Positions 17,192 to 26,626 of a stretch of 64,000 nt of DNA are shown in pieces (the stretch's first letter is position 1; every line of letters begins with the position of its first letter). Below the pieces are notes generated by a model. That model ran no database searches and had not been told where the DNA came from. It worked only from the letters and a program-made list of their open reading frames with translations. Position numbers and translations under genes: made by a program. This stretch comes from Pelistega ratti. GTDB taxonomy: Bacteria > Pseudomonadota > Gammaproteobacteria > Burkholderiales > Burkholderiaceae_B. Location of the stretch: NCBI RefSeq assembly GCF_009833965.1, contig NZ_CP047165.1, forward strand, positions 124,001 to 188,000. Reading direction: 5' to 3'.

Positions 17192-18820
17192 CTATAAGGC
17201 ATCGCTGGCATAATCCGCTAAGCGAGAGCGTTCTCCTTTTTGTAAGGTGATATGCCCAGAATGTGCCCATCCTTTAAAGCGATCAACAACATAGGTAATT
17301 CCAGAGCTACCTTCGGTGAGGTAGGGTGTATCAATTTGAGCAATATTCCCTAAGCAAATAATCTTAGTCCCTGAACCAGCACGTGTAATCAAGGTTTTCA
17401 TTTGTTTAGGTGTTAGGTTTTGGGCTTCATCAATAATAACGAATTTATTTAAGAAAGTACGTCCACGCATAAAGCTCATCGATTTTACTTTAATATGTGA
17501 TTGGATAATTTCTTTGCTGAGACTACGTTCCCATTGTAAAGCACTTTCTTGCTTAGCATGGGTATGTAAAAACTCAAGATTATCTTCTAATGCCCCCATC
17601 CAAGGTTGCATTTTTTCTTCTTCTGTCCCCGGTAAGAAACCAATATCTTCACCAACAGGAACAGTGGCTCGTGTGATAATAATATCGGTAAAGCGTTTGG
17701 TTTCTAGCACTTGAGTAAGCCCAGCCGCAAGGGTGAGTAAGGTTTTCCCTGTGCCTGCTTGTCCTAATAAGGTAACAAAATCAATATCAGGATTCATCAG
17801 AAGATTAAGGGCAAAGTTTTGCTCTCGATTGCGTGCAGTAACACCCCATACATTATTTTTGGGGTGAGTATAATCACGAATAGTAGCAAGGGTTGCTGTC
17901 TTACCATTGACTTCTTTCACTTGTGCGTATAGTGGATTGTCACCTTCAAAGTAAACAAATTCATTAAGACGGAAATGAGAGACAAGAGGCCCTTTGATTT
18001 TATAAAAAGTCGTACCTGATTGTACCCATGATTCCATTTCTTTACCATGCCGCGTCCAGAAATTATCGGGTAATAAAACACTACCATCATAGACCAGATC
18101 ACTATCTTCGTATGTATGATCGTTCAGATAGTCTTCTGCATTAAGCCCTAAGGCTTTGGCTTTCAGGCGCATATTAATATCTTTGGATACTAAAATAACC
18201 AATTGATTGGGGCGTTGGTTTTGTAGCGTTTGCACTACGGTTAAGATAAGATTATCTGCTTTACTGGTAGGAAGGCTAATGGAGAGTGCGTCTTCTAGTT
18301 TGCTGGTTTGAAACCATAGTTTGCCTGTTGCTTCTTTATGTCCTAAAGTATTTAAGGTAATTCCATCAAAAATAGTACCTGATTCTGCGCATAAATCATC
18401 TAAGCTACGGCTGACTTGGCGTGCGTGATGGGCGACTTCAGTCATGCCTTTTTTATGGTGATCAAGCTCTTCAAGTACAATCATCGGTAGGAAAATATCA
18501 TGTTCCTCAAAGCGGAATAGCGAAGAGGGGTCATGTAAGAGTACATTCGTATCTAAAACGAAAAGTTTAGGTTTTTCTTGCTTCCCTGTTTTTTGATGAC
18601 GAGTAGTCACTTGTTTAGTGGAGTGAGCTTGTTTTGTGGAAGAAACGCTTGGTTCTGCAGTAGGTGTATTTACCTTCTCTATTAAAGGAGATGCTGTCTC
18701 ACCTTTCTTTGGGGTTGAGTCAGCAGTTAGTTTAGGCTTTCGACGTGTGGGTAACGCTTTGGTTTCGGTCGTTATATCCACTTTACTAGCAGGTTTGGTA
18801 GGCATTTTAGGTAAAGGCAT
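17192..18820 (-). CDS. PIN domain-PhoH ATPase fusion protein
   Basis: 542 residues. Residues 1-85 are basic, Thr/Lys/Pro-rich and probably disordered. A PIN nuclease domain follows (KLFVLDTNVLLHDPSSLF, VLEELDHHKKG), then the PhoH/RecD-like ATPase with Walker A GQAGTGKTLLTLA near 355 and Walker B FVIIDEAQNLTP near 455. Relatives such as mycobacterial PhoH2 are RNA helicases/ribonucleases; the role here is inferred from that family. It is separate from the ybeZ-type PhoH, which lacks a PIN domain. It ends at the 17100-17138 hairpin and starts 10 bp after bcp. Confidence 0.92.
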   Translation of the reverse strand: MPLPKMPTKPASKVDITTETKALPTRRKPKLTADSTPKKGETASPLIEKVNTPTAEPSVSSTKQAHSTKQVTTRHQKTGKQEKPKLFVLDTNVLLHDPSSLFRFEEHDIFLPMIVLEELDHHKKGMTEVAHHARQVSRSLDDLCAESGTIFDGITLNTLGHKEATGKLWFQTSKLEDALSISLPTSKADNLILTVVQTLQNQRPNQLVILVSKDINMRLKAKALGLNAEDYLNDHTYEDSDLVYDGSVLLPDNFWTRHGKEMESWVQSGTTFYKIKGPLVSHFRLNEFVYFEGDNPLYAQVKEVNGKTATLATIRDYTHPKNNVWGVTARNREQNFALNLLMNPDIDFVTLLGQAGTGKTLLTLAAGLTQVLETKRFTDIIITRATVPVGEDIGFLPGTEEEKMQPWMGALEDNLEFLHTHAKQESALQWERSLSKEIIQSHIKVKSMSFMRGRTFLNKFVIIDEAQNLTPKQMKTLITRAGSGTKIICLGNIAQIDTPYLTEGSSGITYVVDRFKGWAHSGHITLQKGERSRLADYASDAL

Positions 18821-18829
18821 CGCTTAATC

Positions 18830-19288
18830 CTAGAGGGTTTTTAGGGTATCTAAAACAGTTTGTACATGATTGGGGACTTTAACACCTCGCCACTCATGTA
18901 CTAATACACCGTGTTCATTGATTAAAAAGGTTGAGCGTTCAATACCACGCACTTGTTTACCGTACATATTTTTCATTTTCATTACCCCAAAGAGTTCACA
19001 TAATTTTTCTTCAGGGTCGGCAATTAATATAAATGGTAATGATTGTTTGGTAATAAAGTTGGTGTGAGATTTGATGGAGTCTCGAGAAACACCAACAATA
19101 ACAGCATTTTCTTTTTCAAATGCGTTAATAAAATCACGAAAATCTTGAGCCTCTGTGGTGCAACCGGGGGTATTGTCTTTTGGGTAAAAATAGAGAACAA
19201 GACGTTTCCCTTGAAAATCACTAAGAGAAATTTGACCATTTGTACTATCGGCTGTCCATGCGGGTACTGGTTGATTGAGCGTAACCAT
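18830..19288 (-). CDS. bcp: thioredoxin-dependent peroxiredoxin Bcp
   Basis: Reduces hydrogen peroxide and organic peroxides. The 152-residue protein has the peroxidatic Cys43 in PKDNTPGCTTEAQDF. The position five residues on, Cys in the E. coli enzyme, is Gln here, so it belongs to the one-cysteine or other-resolving-site subgroup. Another cysteine (KLCELFG) is available further on. Its stop is 10 bp before the PIN-PhoH start, and it follows the Mth938-type gene by about 10 bp, so the three are probably one transcript. Confidence 0.93.
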   Translation of the reverse strand: MVTLNQPVPAWTADSTNGQISLSDFQGKRLVLYFYPKDNTPGCTTEAQDFRDFINAFEKENAVIVGVSRDSIKSHTNFITKQSLPFILIADPEEKLCELFGVMKMKNMYGKQVRGIERSTFLINEHGVLVHEWRGVKVPNHVQTVLDTLKTL

Positions 19289-19298
19289 AATATTTTCC

Positions 19299-19733
19299 TT
19301 AATCTATCAATAAAGCGACAATAACACGTCTGCCCTCTGCCATCAGTACATTATAAGTACGAGCAGCCGCTTTAGAATCCATCATTTCAATACCGATTCT
19401 AGCGTGTAAGAGGGGGGCAAGTATATGAGGGGGAATAAAGGCTTGCTTTTTGCCTGTTCCAATAATAATCACCTCTGGGGCATTGGCATACTGACGTGTT
19501 GGGTTATCTTCTAAAAAATCAAAAACAGATGAATTGGCAACGGTGAGTCCTGCTGCTTTTTCTAAATGCTCAAGTGTAATATCCGTAAAGTGTTCTATTT
19601 CCCATGGTGTAATATCACCTTCTGGACTAAAAAAGATAGGATGATGATAGCGTTGATCGTTCACTTCAATATAGTTATCACCATAACCTGTTACGGTATT
19701 AAGGTGGGTTCGTTGTTCTCTATGTAATTGCAC
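19299..19733 (-). CDS. Mth938-like domain protein (DUF498)
   Basis: 144 residues; fold shared with archaeal Mth938 and with human NDUFAF3, a complex I assembly factor. Diagnostic parts are the start of the domain (GYGDNYIEVNDQRYHHPIFF), VIIIGTGKKQAFIPPHIL in the middle, and GIEMMDSKAAARTYNVL, the conserved segment with the Ala-rich helix. No enzyme residues are known for the family. In many Burkholderiales it sits beside bcp and phoH, as here. First gene of the unit; the promoter lies in the region upstream of 19733. Confidence 0.87.
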   Translation of the reverse strand: MQLHREQRTHLNTVTGYGDNYIEVNDQRYHHPIFFSPEGDITPWEIEHFTDITLEHLEKAAGLTVANSSVFDFLEDNPTRQYANAPEVIIIGTGKKQAFIPPHILAPLLHARIGIEMMDSKAAARTYNVLMAEGRRVIVALLID

Positions 19734-20281
19734 ATAAACTCCAAAATTTTGTTTATCGTAATCATTAAAAATGACAGATTAATGACTTTACTAAGACGAT
19801 GTATAAGAAAATTAATAAACGATAACGTACTATTTTTAACACATTATTGATATTTAAACCAGATAATACGTAATAATATTAATGCATGAAATAGATAGAT
19901 TATTTAAGAATAAGGATAAAAACTATTGTAAATAGTCCCCGTCTTTACTATAAGCAAAAAGTTTGCTGTATTTATCACTATTCTTTTCTCTATAATAGGT
20001 ATATTGCACCATTATATTGAGTCTTTGGGTTATCTAGCTATTATAGGATAAGAAAGGGAGTAAAAAGTGGGGTATTGCATAATACTAAATGTATGTAACT
20101 ATATCTTATATAAATGCTATCCTATCTTATAAAAAATAATAAGTGTTTAATAATAAAGACCTTATCACTTAAAAGGATAATAAAAAATTTAAATTTAATT
20201 TAAAAAATCCCTTGCGTAATCAACATAAATACGGTATTTTCTAGTGTTTATGTAAAATTTTCTCTATGATAAGGTAATACC
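19734..20281. other. AT-rich divergent promoter region
   Basis: About 550 bp between the Mth938-type gene (leftward) and alaC (rightward). No open frame or structured RNA that I can support. A good rightward promoter is at 20212-20240 (separate entry). The remainder is A/T runs without a clear repeat. Confidence 0.5.
20212..20240 (+). promoter_or_regulatory. promoter of alaC-hom-thrC
   Basis: TTGCGT (20212-20217), 17 bp, TATTTT (20235-20240); about 42 bp from the -10 box to the alaC ATG. Confidence 0.5.
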
Positions 20282-21469
20282 ATGAGACACTTTCCCCGTA
20301 TTGAGCGTTTACCCCCCTATGTATTTAATATTACAGGGGAGCTAAAAATGGCGGCACGACGACGTGGTGAAGATATTATTGATATGTCAATGGGTAATCC
20401 AGATGGATCTACGCCAGAACATATCGTAAAAAAAATGGTTGAAGCTACACAACGTCAGGATACGCACGGTTATTCTGTGTCTAAAGGTATTCCTCGTTTG
20501 CGTAAAGCGATTACGGATTGGTATTTAAGACGTTATGATGTTGCGTTTGACCCTGATGCAGAAGCGATCGTAACAATTGGCTCAAAAGAGGGTTTAGCAC
20601 ATTTAATGCTAGCAACTCTTGATGAAGGGGATACGGTTTTAGTGCCTAACCCAAGCTATCCTATCCATATTTATGGTGCTGTTATTGCAGGCGCAAATGT
20701 ACGTTCTATTCCAATGGGACCCGGTATTGATTTCTTTGCTGAAATTGAACAGGCGATTCACAATACCTTTCCTAAGCCTAAAATGCTAATTATTGGTTTC
20801 CCAAGTAATCCTACGGCACAATGTGTGGATCTTGATTTTTTTGAGCGTATTGTCAAACTAGCCAAAGAAGAAAATATTATTGTTGTCCATGATTTGGCAT
20901 ATGCCGATATTACTTTTGATGGTTATATTGCTCCCTCTATTATGCAAGTACCCGGTGCTAAGGAGGTAGCTGTTGAGTTTTTTACCATGAGTAAAAGCTA
21001 CAATATGGCAGGATGGCGTATTGGTTTTATGGTAGGGAATGCCGAAATTGTTCATGCCTTGGCAAGAATCAAAAGTTACCATGATTATGGGACTTTTACA
21101 CCTATCCAAGTCGCTGCTATTGCTGCGTTAGAAGGCCCACAGGATTGCGTGCATGATGTAACACGAGAATACCAAAAACGCCGTGATGTGTTGGTTAAGG
21201 GCTTACATGAGATAGGTTGGATGGTTGATATTCCTAAAGCATCTATGTATATTTGGGCAAAAATCCCAGAACAATATGCTCATCTTAAATCACTAGAGTT
21301 TTCTAAAAAATTATTAGCCCAAGCTAAAGTAGCGGTTTCTCCGGGAATCGGTTTTGGTGAGTATGGCGATGATTATGTACGATTTGCATTAATTGAAAAT
21401 GAACAACGTATCAAGCAAGCGGTACGTGGTATCAAAGATATGTTTAAAAAGGACGGCTATTTGAAATGA
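20282..21469 (+). CDS. alaC: alanine transaminase AlaC-type
   Basis: Fold-type I PLP aminotransferase, 395 residues. Visible: [13 protein letters not shown] at the substrate mouth, [12 protein letters not shown] at the PLP phosphate, FPSNPTAQC, and the lysine in [17 protein letters not shown] (near 239). It matches AlaC/YfdZ, which makes alanine from pyruvate and glutamate. Its stop overlaps the hom start (ATGA), so the genes are translationally coupled. The alaC-hom-thrC order is typical of Burkholderiales. Confidence 0.92.
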   Translation: MRHFPRIERLPPYVFNITGELKMAARRRGEDIIDMSMGNPDGSTPEHIVKKMVEATQRQDTHGYSVSKGIPRLRKAITDWYLRRYDVAFDPDAEAIVTIGSKEGLAHLMLATLDEGDTVLVPNPSYPIHIYGAVIAGANVRSIPMGPGIDFFAEIEQAIHNTFPKPKMLIIGFPSNPTAQCVDLDFFERIVKLAKEENIIVVHDLAYADITFDGYIAPSIMQVPGAKEVAVEFFTMSKSYNMAGWRIGFMVGNAEIVHALARIKSYHDYGTFTPIQVAAIAALEGPQDCVHDVTREYQKRRDVLVKGLHEIGWMVDIPKASMYIWAKIPEQYAHLKSLEFSKKLLAQAKVAVSPGIGFGEYGDDYVRFALIENEQRIKQAVRGIKDMFKKDGYLK

Positions 21470-22776
21470 GTCATTTAAAGCCCATTCGAGTTGGTTTATT
21501 AGGTTTTGGTGTTGTTGGTAGTGGCACATGGAATGTATTAGCACGTAATGCAGAAGAAATTGCAAGACGTGCTGGTCGTCAAATAGAGATTGTCCGTATT
21601 GCCACACGAACCCCATCAAAAGCTATTGATGTTGTTGGTGATCAAATTTCGGTTGATAATGATTTACACGCTTTAGTGAATGATCCCAGTATTGATATTG
21701 TGATTGAGCTAATCGGTGGAACAACATTGGCACGAGAGTTAGTATTAACAGCGATTAATAATGGTAAACATGTGATTACTGCTAATAAAGCCTTGTTAGC
21801 GATTCATGGTAATGAGATTTTTAAGTTAGCGAGTGATAAACATGTGATGGTGGCTTTTGAAGCTGCTGTTGCTGGAGGTATCCCTATTATTAAAGCGATT
21901 CGAGAAGGGCTAACAGCTAATCGTATCCAATGGGTGGCTGGTATTATTAATGGAACGACCAATTTTATTCTGACGGAAATGCGTGAGAAAGGTTTACCTT
22001 TTGCAGATGTGTTAAAGCAAGCGCAATCCTTAGGTTATGCCGAAGCCGACCCTACTTTTGATATTGAGGGTGTAGATGCAGCACATAAACTAACATTATT
22101 GGCTTCTATTGCTTTTGGTATTCCTGTTCAGTTTGATAAGGTATATGTTGAAGGCATTAGCCATCTTGCACCAGAGGATATTGAAGCTGCAGATCGTTTA
22201 AATTATCGTATCAAATTATTAGGCTTAGCGATTCGCCGTGAAACTGGGCTAGAATTACGCGTTCATCCTTGCTTAGTTCCGAAACATAAGTTGATTGCCA
22301 GTGTAGAGGGTGTCATGAATGCCGTCATGGTTAAAGGTGATGCGGTACAAGAAACACTCTACTACGGAGCTGGTGCAGGTTCTGAACCTACTGCCTCTGC
22401 TGTTGTCGCTGATCTGGTAGATGTTACACGATTACATACGGCAGATCCAGAACATCGTGTTCCGCATTTAGCATTTCAAGCAGATGCTTTAGCAGACTAT
22501 ACAATTTTCCCAATAGACGATATTATTTCTTCTTATTATTTACGATTAAGTGTTGAAGATCGTCCAGGTGTCATGGCTGAGATTGCTACTGTCCTTGCCA
22601 AAGAAAATATTTCGATTAATGCGATGATCCAAGATCCAAAAGAAGATTATGCATCCATTATTTTCTTAATTCATCAAGCAAAAGAAGGTAGTGTATTACA
22701 AGCGATTAAGCAAATTGAACAATTATCGTTTGTTCGCTCTAAAGTAACGATGATTCGTATGGAACACTTATTATGA
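21466..22776 (+). CDS. hom: homoserine dehydrogenase
   Basis: NAD(P)-dependent reduction of aspartate semialdehyde to homoserine. The nucleotide-binding motif [13 protein letters not shown] is at residues 10-22. The catalytic region holds [13 protein letters not shown] and [11 protein letters not shown], with the active-site Lys and Asp region in [19 protein letters not shown]-terminal ACT domain (about 355-430, [18 protein letters not shown]) suggests threonine feedback. Overlaps alaC and thrC by 4 bp each. Confidence 0.97.
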   Translation: MSHLKPIRVGLLGFGVVGSGTWNVLARNAEEIARRAGRQIEIVRIATRTPSKAIDVVGDQISVDNDLHALVNDPSIDIVIELIGGTTLARELVLTAINNGKHVITANKALLAIHGNEIFKLASDKHVMVAFEAAVAGGIPIIKAIREGLTANRIQWVAGIINGTTNFILTEMREKGLPFADVLKQAQSLGYAEADPTFDIEGVDAAHKLTLLASIAFGIPVQFDKVYVEGISHLAPEDIEAADRLNYRIKLLGLAIRRETGLELRVHPCLVPKHKLIASVEGVMNAVMVKGDAVQETLYYGAGAGSEPTASAVVADLVDVTRLHTADPEHRVPHLAFQADALADYTIFPIDDIISSYYLRLSVEDRPGVMAEIATVLAKENISINAMIQDPKEDYASIIFLIHQAKEGSVLQAIKQIEQLSFVRSKVTMIRMEHLL

Positions 22777-24182
22777 AATATGTATCTACCCGAGGGGGCG
22801 TAGCTCCTGTTGAATTTTCAGCTGTTCTGTTAGAGGGACTTGCTCGTGATGGTGGTTTAGCAATGCCACAAACTATACCGCAAGTAAGTGCTGAAACCTT
22901 ATCACAATGGCGCTCATTAAATTATGCACAGTTAGCGACAGAAATATTAAGTCTTTTTATTACAGATATTCCTAAAGAAGACTTACGTGATTTATGTGAG
23001 CGAAGCTATAACACAAGTATATTTAATCATCCTGATATTGTCCCCTTAAAACCCTTAGATGCACAGATTCATATTGTAGGGCTATCAGAAGGGCCAACAT
23101 TGGCATTTAAAGATATTGCAATGCAATTCCTTGGTAATATTTTTGAGTATGTACTGGCTAAACAGGGACGTACTTTGAATATCCTAGGGGCAACTTCTGG
23201 TGATACGGGTTCTGCGGCAGAGTATGCCTTGCGTGGTAAAAAAGGGGTAAATGTTTTTATGCTGTCCCCCTATGGTCGTATGAGTGAGTTTCAACGTGCT
23301 CAGATGTATTCTTTGCAAGATAAAAATATTTTTAATCTCTCGGTTAAAGGTGTTTTTGATGAATGCCAAGATATTGTAAAAGCATTAGCGAATGATTTAA
23401 CCTTTAAGGAAACTTATCATTTAGGTGCAGTAAATTCAATCAATTTTGCACGTATATCGGCACAAATTGTTTACTATTTCTGGGCATGGCTAAGAGCTAC
23501 CCAAAAAGCAGGAGAGCAAGTTTCATTTACCGTCCCATCAGGTAATTTTGGAAATATTCTTGCAGGGCATATGGCACGTATGATGGGTTTACCTATCCGC
23601 CGTCTTGTTGTTGCAACCAATGAGAATAATGTATTAGAAGAGTTCTTTAATACAGGTGTTTATCGTCCACGTCAGCCAGAGCAAACTTATGCAACATCTA
23701 GCCCATCTATGGATATTTCAAAAGCCTCTAATTTTGAACGCTTTGTTTATCATTTGGTGAATGAAGATGGTCAGAAAGTAAAAGCACTTTGGCAAACATT
23801 AGCCGAAGAAGGGCAGTTTGATTTAAGTGCTTTACAGCCTGAATTGGAAGCTAAATTCGGTTTTGTAGCGGGAGTTAGTACGCATCAGGATCGTTTGGTA
23901 ACGATTAAGCAAGAGTACGAAACAAACCACTATTTGCTTGACCCTCATACAGCTGATGGAGTAAAAGTGGCACGAGAATATGTTGAAGAGGGTATTCCCA
24001 TGTTGGTATTAGAAACAGCATTACCCGCAAAATTTACAGAAACCATTCAAGAAGCGATTGGTCAGCCTGCTCCTATTCCCGCTCACCTTAGTGGTTTAAA
24101 AGATTTACCACAGCGAGTAGAAGTGATGGATTGTGATGTGGCAGTAGTTCGTGATTATATGATTCGTCATATTACACATTAA
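22773..24182 (+). CDS. thrC: threonine synthase
   Basis: Converts O-phosphohomoserine to threonine with PLP. Lys113 in GPTLAFKDIAMQF is the Schiff-base residue; LGATSGDTGSAAEYAL and VPSGNFGNILAG bind the PLP phosphate. The 469-residue length is that of the long bacterial type, with the N-terminal domain MKYVSTRGG. Last gene of the operon; the stop is followed by the 24298-24332 terminator. Confidence 0.97.
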   Translation: MKYVSTRGGVAPVEFSAVLLEGLARDGGLAMPQTIPQVSAETLSQWRSLNYAQLATEILSLFITDIPKEDLRDLCERSYNTSIFNHPDIVPLKPLDAQIHIVGLSEGPTLAFKDIAMQFLGNIFEYVLAKQGRTLNILGATSGDTGSAAEYALRGKKGVNVFMLSPYGRMSEFQRAQMYSLQDKNIFNLSVKGVFDECQDIVKALANDLTFKETYHLGAVNSINFARISAQIVYYFWAWLRATQKAGEQVSFTVPSGNFGNILAGHMARMMGLPIRRLVVATNENNVLEEFFNTGVYRPRQPEQTYATSSPSMDISKASNFERFVYHLVNEDGQKVKALWQTLAEEGQFDLSALQPELEAKFGFVAGVSTHQDRLVTIKQEYETNHYLLDPHTADGVKVAREYVEEGIPMLVLETALPAKFTETIQEAIGQPAPIPAHLSGLKDLPQRVEVMDCDVAVVRDYMIRHITH

Positions 24183-24297
24183 GTCCTCTCATAAAGTAAA
24201 GGGTTCTTACATGCTCATTTAATGATAAATGATATACGTTAGATGGGCATGGTTTTTCTACTATGCTGTTTTGTATTTAAGTAGATCGTAAGAGAAT

Positions 24298-24332
24298 AAA
24301 AAAGTCATCTATGATGAAATAGATGACTTTTT
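24298..24332. terminator. bidirectional terminator thrC / Sel1 gene
   Basis: AAAAGTCATCT and AGATGACTTTT pair around a 10-nt loop, with A and T runs on either side, between two convergent genes. Confidence 0.8.
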
Positions 24333-24350
24333 ACACATAAAACGATAACG

Positions 24351-24902
24351 TTACTTATGTAAGGGCTGATATAGCACAATAGAATCGGTATTTTTATGGG
24401 CTTTTCTTAACCAGTAAAGTGATTGTTGTTTATCTTTTCGGACACCTAAGCCATATTGGTACATTTTACCAATCTCAGTTTGTGCACCAGTATGCCCTTG
24501 TTTAGCCGCTTTTAAAAACCAAATAGCAGCAGTCGAGTAACTTTGAGAGACCCCCTCTCCATAAAAATACATATTACCAATATTGTATTGAGCGGAGGCA
24601 AAATTCTTTTTAGCTGATTTAAGGTACCAATAAATTGCTTCGTTATAATTGGTTTGTACCCCTTGAGCAAATTGATACATTGAACCTAATTTAAACTGTG
24701 CCTCAGCATTACCTTGTTCTGCGAGTGGGCGTAATATAGCCATTGCTTTCTCGTAGTCTTTGATATCAAAGGCTTGCTGTGCTTTGTGTAATTGGTCTTG
24801 TAAATAGTTTGTACCAGATGCCACCGCATAGCTTGTAGCACATGATAATAAACAGACTTGTGCAAAACGTGTCAACAAGCGTAAGGGTAGAGAATGCTTC
24901 AT
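24351..24902 (-). CDS. secreted Sel1-repeat protein
   Basis: 183 residues. An N-terminal signal sequence (MKHSLPLRLLTRFAQVCLL, cleavage near AVA-SG) is followed by Sel1-like repeats of about 36 residues: AMAILRPLAEQGNAEAQFKL, AIYWYLKSAKKNFASAQYNI, AAIWFLKAAKQGHTGAQTEI and a last partial copy. Such solenoids are protein-binding; the partner is unknown. Convergent with thrC and separated from it by a shared terminator. Confidence 0.85.
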   Translation of the reverse strand: MKHSLPLRLLTRFAQVCLLSCATSYAVASGTNYLQDQLHKAQQAFDIKDYEKAMAILRPLAEQGNAEAQFKLGSMYQFAQGVQTNYNEAIYWYLKSAKKNFASAQYNIGNMYFYGEGVSQSYSTAAIWFLKAAKQGHTGAQTEIGKMYQYGLGVRKDKQQSLYWLRKAHKNTDSIVLYQPLHK

Positions 24903-25318
24903 AACATAACCGATTAATTAAAATAATCTTGAGTATCGTTTATTGTGATACTAAATAAAAGAAAAAGCAATACTTAAAAAGCGGAAAGTATTTATATCAA
25001 AGAAAGTAGTAAAAAATAATTATTATTTTTCAATGGCTTAAATATCTTAATATCATATAGTTATATAGATTATACAAAGTTATTTTAAGAAATGTTGGAA
25101 AATATATACATAAGGTCTTTTTTTATATAGGGTTTTTATTAAAGGGTGGATATCAAGAGATAATGGTGAGCTTATACCTATAAATTCTTATAATGGGGGG
25201 GATGTTATATTACCTTTTATTATAAGAAATCCTTTTTATAAAAGGGTTAATCGTAAGTCTTATATACAATTGATTTAAAATACCCTTGTTGTAAATCAAA
25301 TATTATTCTAGGTGTTGT
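24903..25318. other. AT-rich divergent region before nnrS
   Basis: About 415 bp without a supportable gene. It contains the hairpin CCTTTTAT / ATAAAAGG (25213-25245) and, nearer the nnrS start, TTGATTT...AAATCAA, an inverted pair spaced too widely for an FNR/NNR site (TTGAT-N4-ATCAA). No confident promoter. Confidence 0.4.
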
Positions 25319-26524
25319 ATGGCGTTAATTCAAATTGATGTTCCTAGTACTTCTAAAACCAAATTATCACGATTTGAGGTGATTTTTGCACTGGGGTTTC
25401 GTCCTCTTTATTTAGCAGCCTCTATCTGGGCAGCACTGGCTGTTATATTATGGATATATACACCACAGTTACTACAAGGCCCTTTATTTGGGGTGTGGTG
25501 GCATGCTCATGAGATGCTATGGGGATTTATTGCAACCGTTGCAATTGCCTTTCTATTAACAGCAAGTGCAACATGGACAGGGCTTAATCCGCTAAAATCT
25601 TATCCGCTAGCTGGACTCTGTTTAGCTTGGTTAATTGCTCGTATTGGATATTTAATACCGAGTATGATTGCTTTTTTTATCGCTAGTATCGCTGATATTG
25701 TTTTTTTCCTTGGTGGGACAGTTGCGTTGGCTAGAGTGCTATTAAAAGCTAAAAGTAAACAAAATTATCCTCTTATTTATGCAGGAGCAGGCTTAGGGCT
25801 GAGTAATGCCGTTTATTTGTATATGGTCTATACATCACAATTTGATAGTGTTCGTACAGGATTCCATATTGGTTTAATTATTATGACGTTTATTGCCTTA
25901 TTGGTAGGTCGTCGAGTGATTCCTTTCTTTGCTCAACGAGGGGCTAACCTAGATATTCCTCGTAGTGAAAAATCAGGTCAGTATCAATTACGTTTAACGA
26001 TATTAACCTTTGTCTCATTGGTGCTTGGTTTTAAGACTATTACCAGTATTTTATTATTGGTGTTAGGGCTTTTAACACTTTATCAACTTTATACTTGGAA
26101 ACCATTAGGTGTCCGTAAAGTGCCTTTATTATGGGTACTCTATATTTCTTACTTCCTATTGGGATTGGGATTGGTTACTGCATCTGTGTTTTTCTTACCG
26201 GTTGATGATTTGATTTTCCCTCCTGCTTTATTTGTGCATCTAGTCGGTATGGGAGGATTCTCTGTTATGATTCTTGGCATGATGACAAGAACTGCTCTAG
26301 GACATACAGGACGACCATTAAAAGCAAGTCGATTAATGGTAACCGCTTATGTATTATTAATTTTAGCTGTCGTCTGTCGATTAGCCTTATTCTTTGTTCC
26401 AGCAGGAGCAGTGATTCCATTATTGCATATGGCAGCATTCTTATGGGTTGTGGCTTTCTTATCCTATGCTTATCAATATGGACCTTACTTGACAGCCCCT
26501 CGATTAGATGGTCGTCCAGGGTAG
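25319..26524 (+). CDS. nnrS: NnrS family heme-copper membrane protein
   Basis: Polytopic inner-membrane protein (401 residues, about 12 hydrophobic segments) linked to nitric-oxide tolerance in other bacteria. The conserved His pair is at 62 and 64 in VWWHAHEMLWGF. The C-terminal signature HLVGMGGFSVMILGMMTRTA followed by LGHTGRP is complete. GGTG stands 5 bp before the ATG. No nor or nir genes are in the window, so NO could come from outside or from genes elsewhere. Closed by the terminator at 26551-26587. Confidence 0.92.
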   Translation: MALIQIDVPSTSKTKLSRFEVIFALGFRPLYLAASIWAALAVILWIYTPQLLQGPLFGVWWHAHEMLWGFIATVAIAFLLTASATWTGLNPLKSYPLAGLCLAWLIARIGYLIPSMIAFFIASIADIVFFLGGTVALARVLLKAKSKQNYPLIYAGAGLGLSNAVYLYMVYTSQFDSVRTGFHIGLIIMTFIALLVGRRVIPFFAQRGANLDIPRSEKSGQYQLRLTILTFVSLVLGFKTITSILLLVLGLLTLYQLYTWKPLGVRKVPLLWVLYISYFLLGLGLVTASVFFLPVDDLIFPPALFVHLVGMGGFSVMILGMMTRTALGHTGRPLKASRLMVTAYVLLILAVVCRLALFFVPAGAVIPLLHMAAFLWVVAFLSYAYQYGPYLTAPRLDGRPG

Positions 26525-26550
26525 TAGGGTATAGATCATTATGTCGTCAT

Positions 26551-26587
26551 AAAAATCCACCAGATGTTATCTTTTGGTGGATTTTTT
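26551..26587 (+). terminator. terminator of nnrS
   Basis: AAAAATCCACCA and TGGTGGATTTTT form a 12-bp stem followed by more T; it also faces the convergent gene at 26627. Confidence 0.85.
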
Positions 26588-26626
26588 TATAAGGAAGTAA
26601 TATTGTTTGATTAATACAGTATCTGT

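Noticed and set aside
25268..25300. FNR/NNR-type site before nnrS
   Set aside because: The half sites TTGATTT and AAATCAA are too far apart for the TTGAT-N4-ATCAA consensus.
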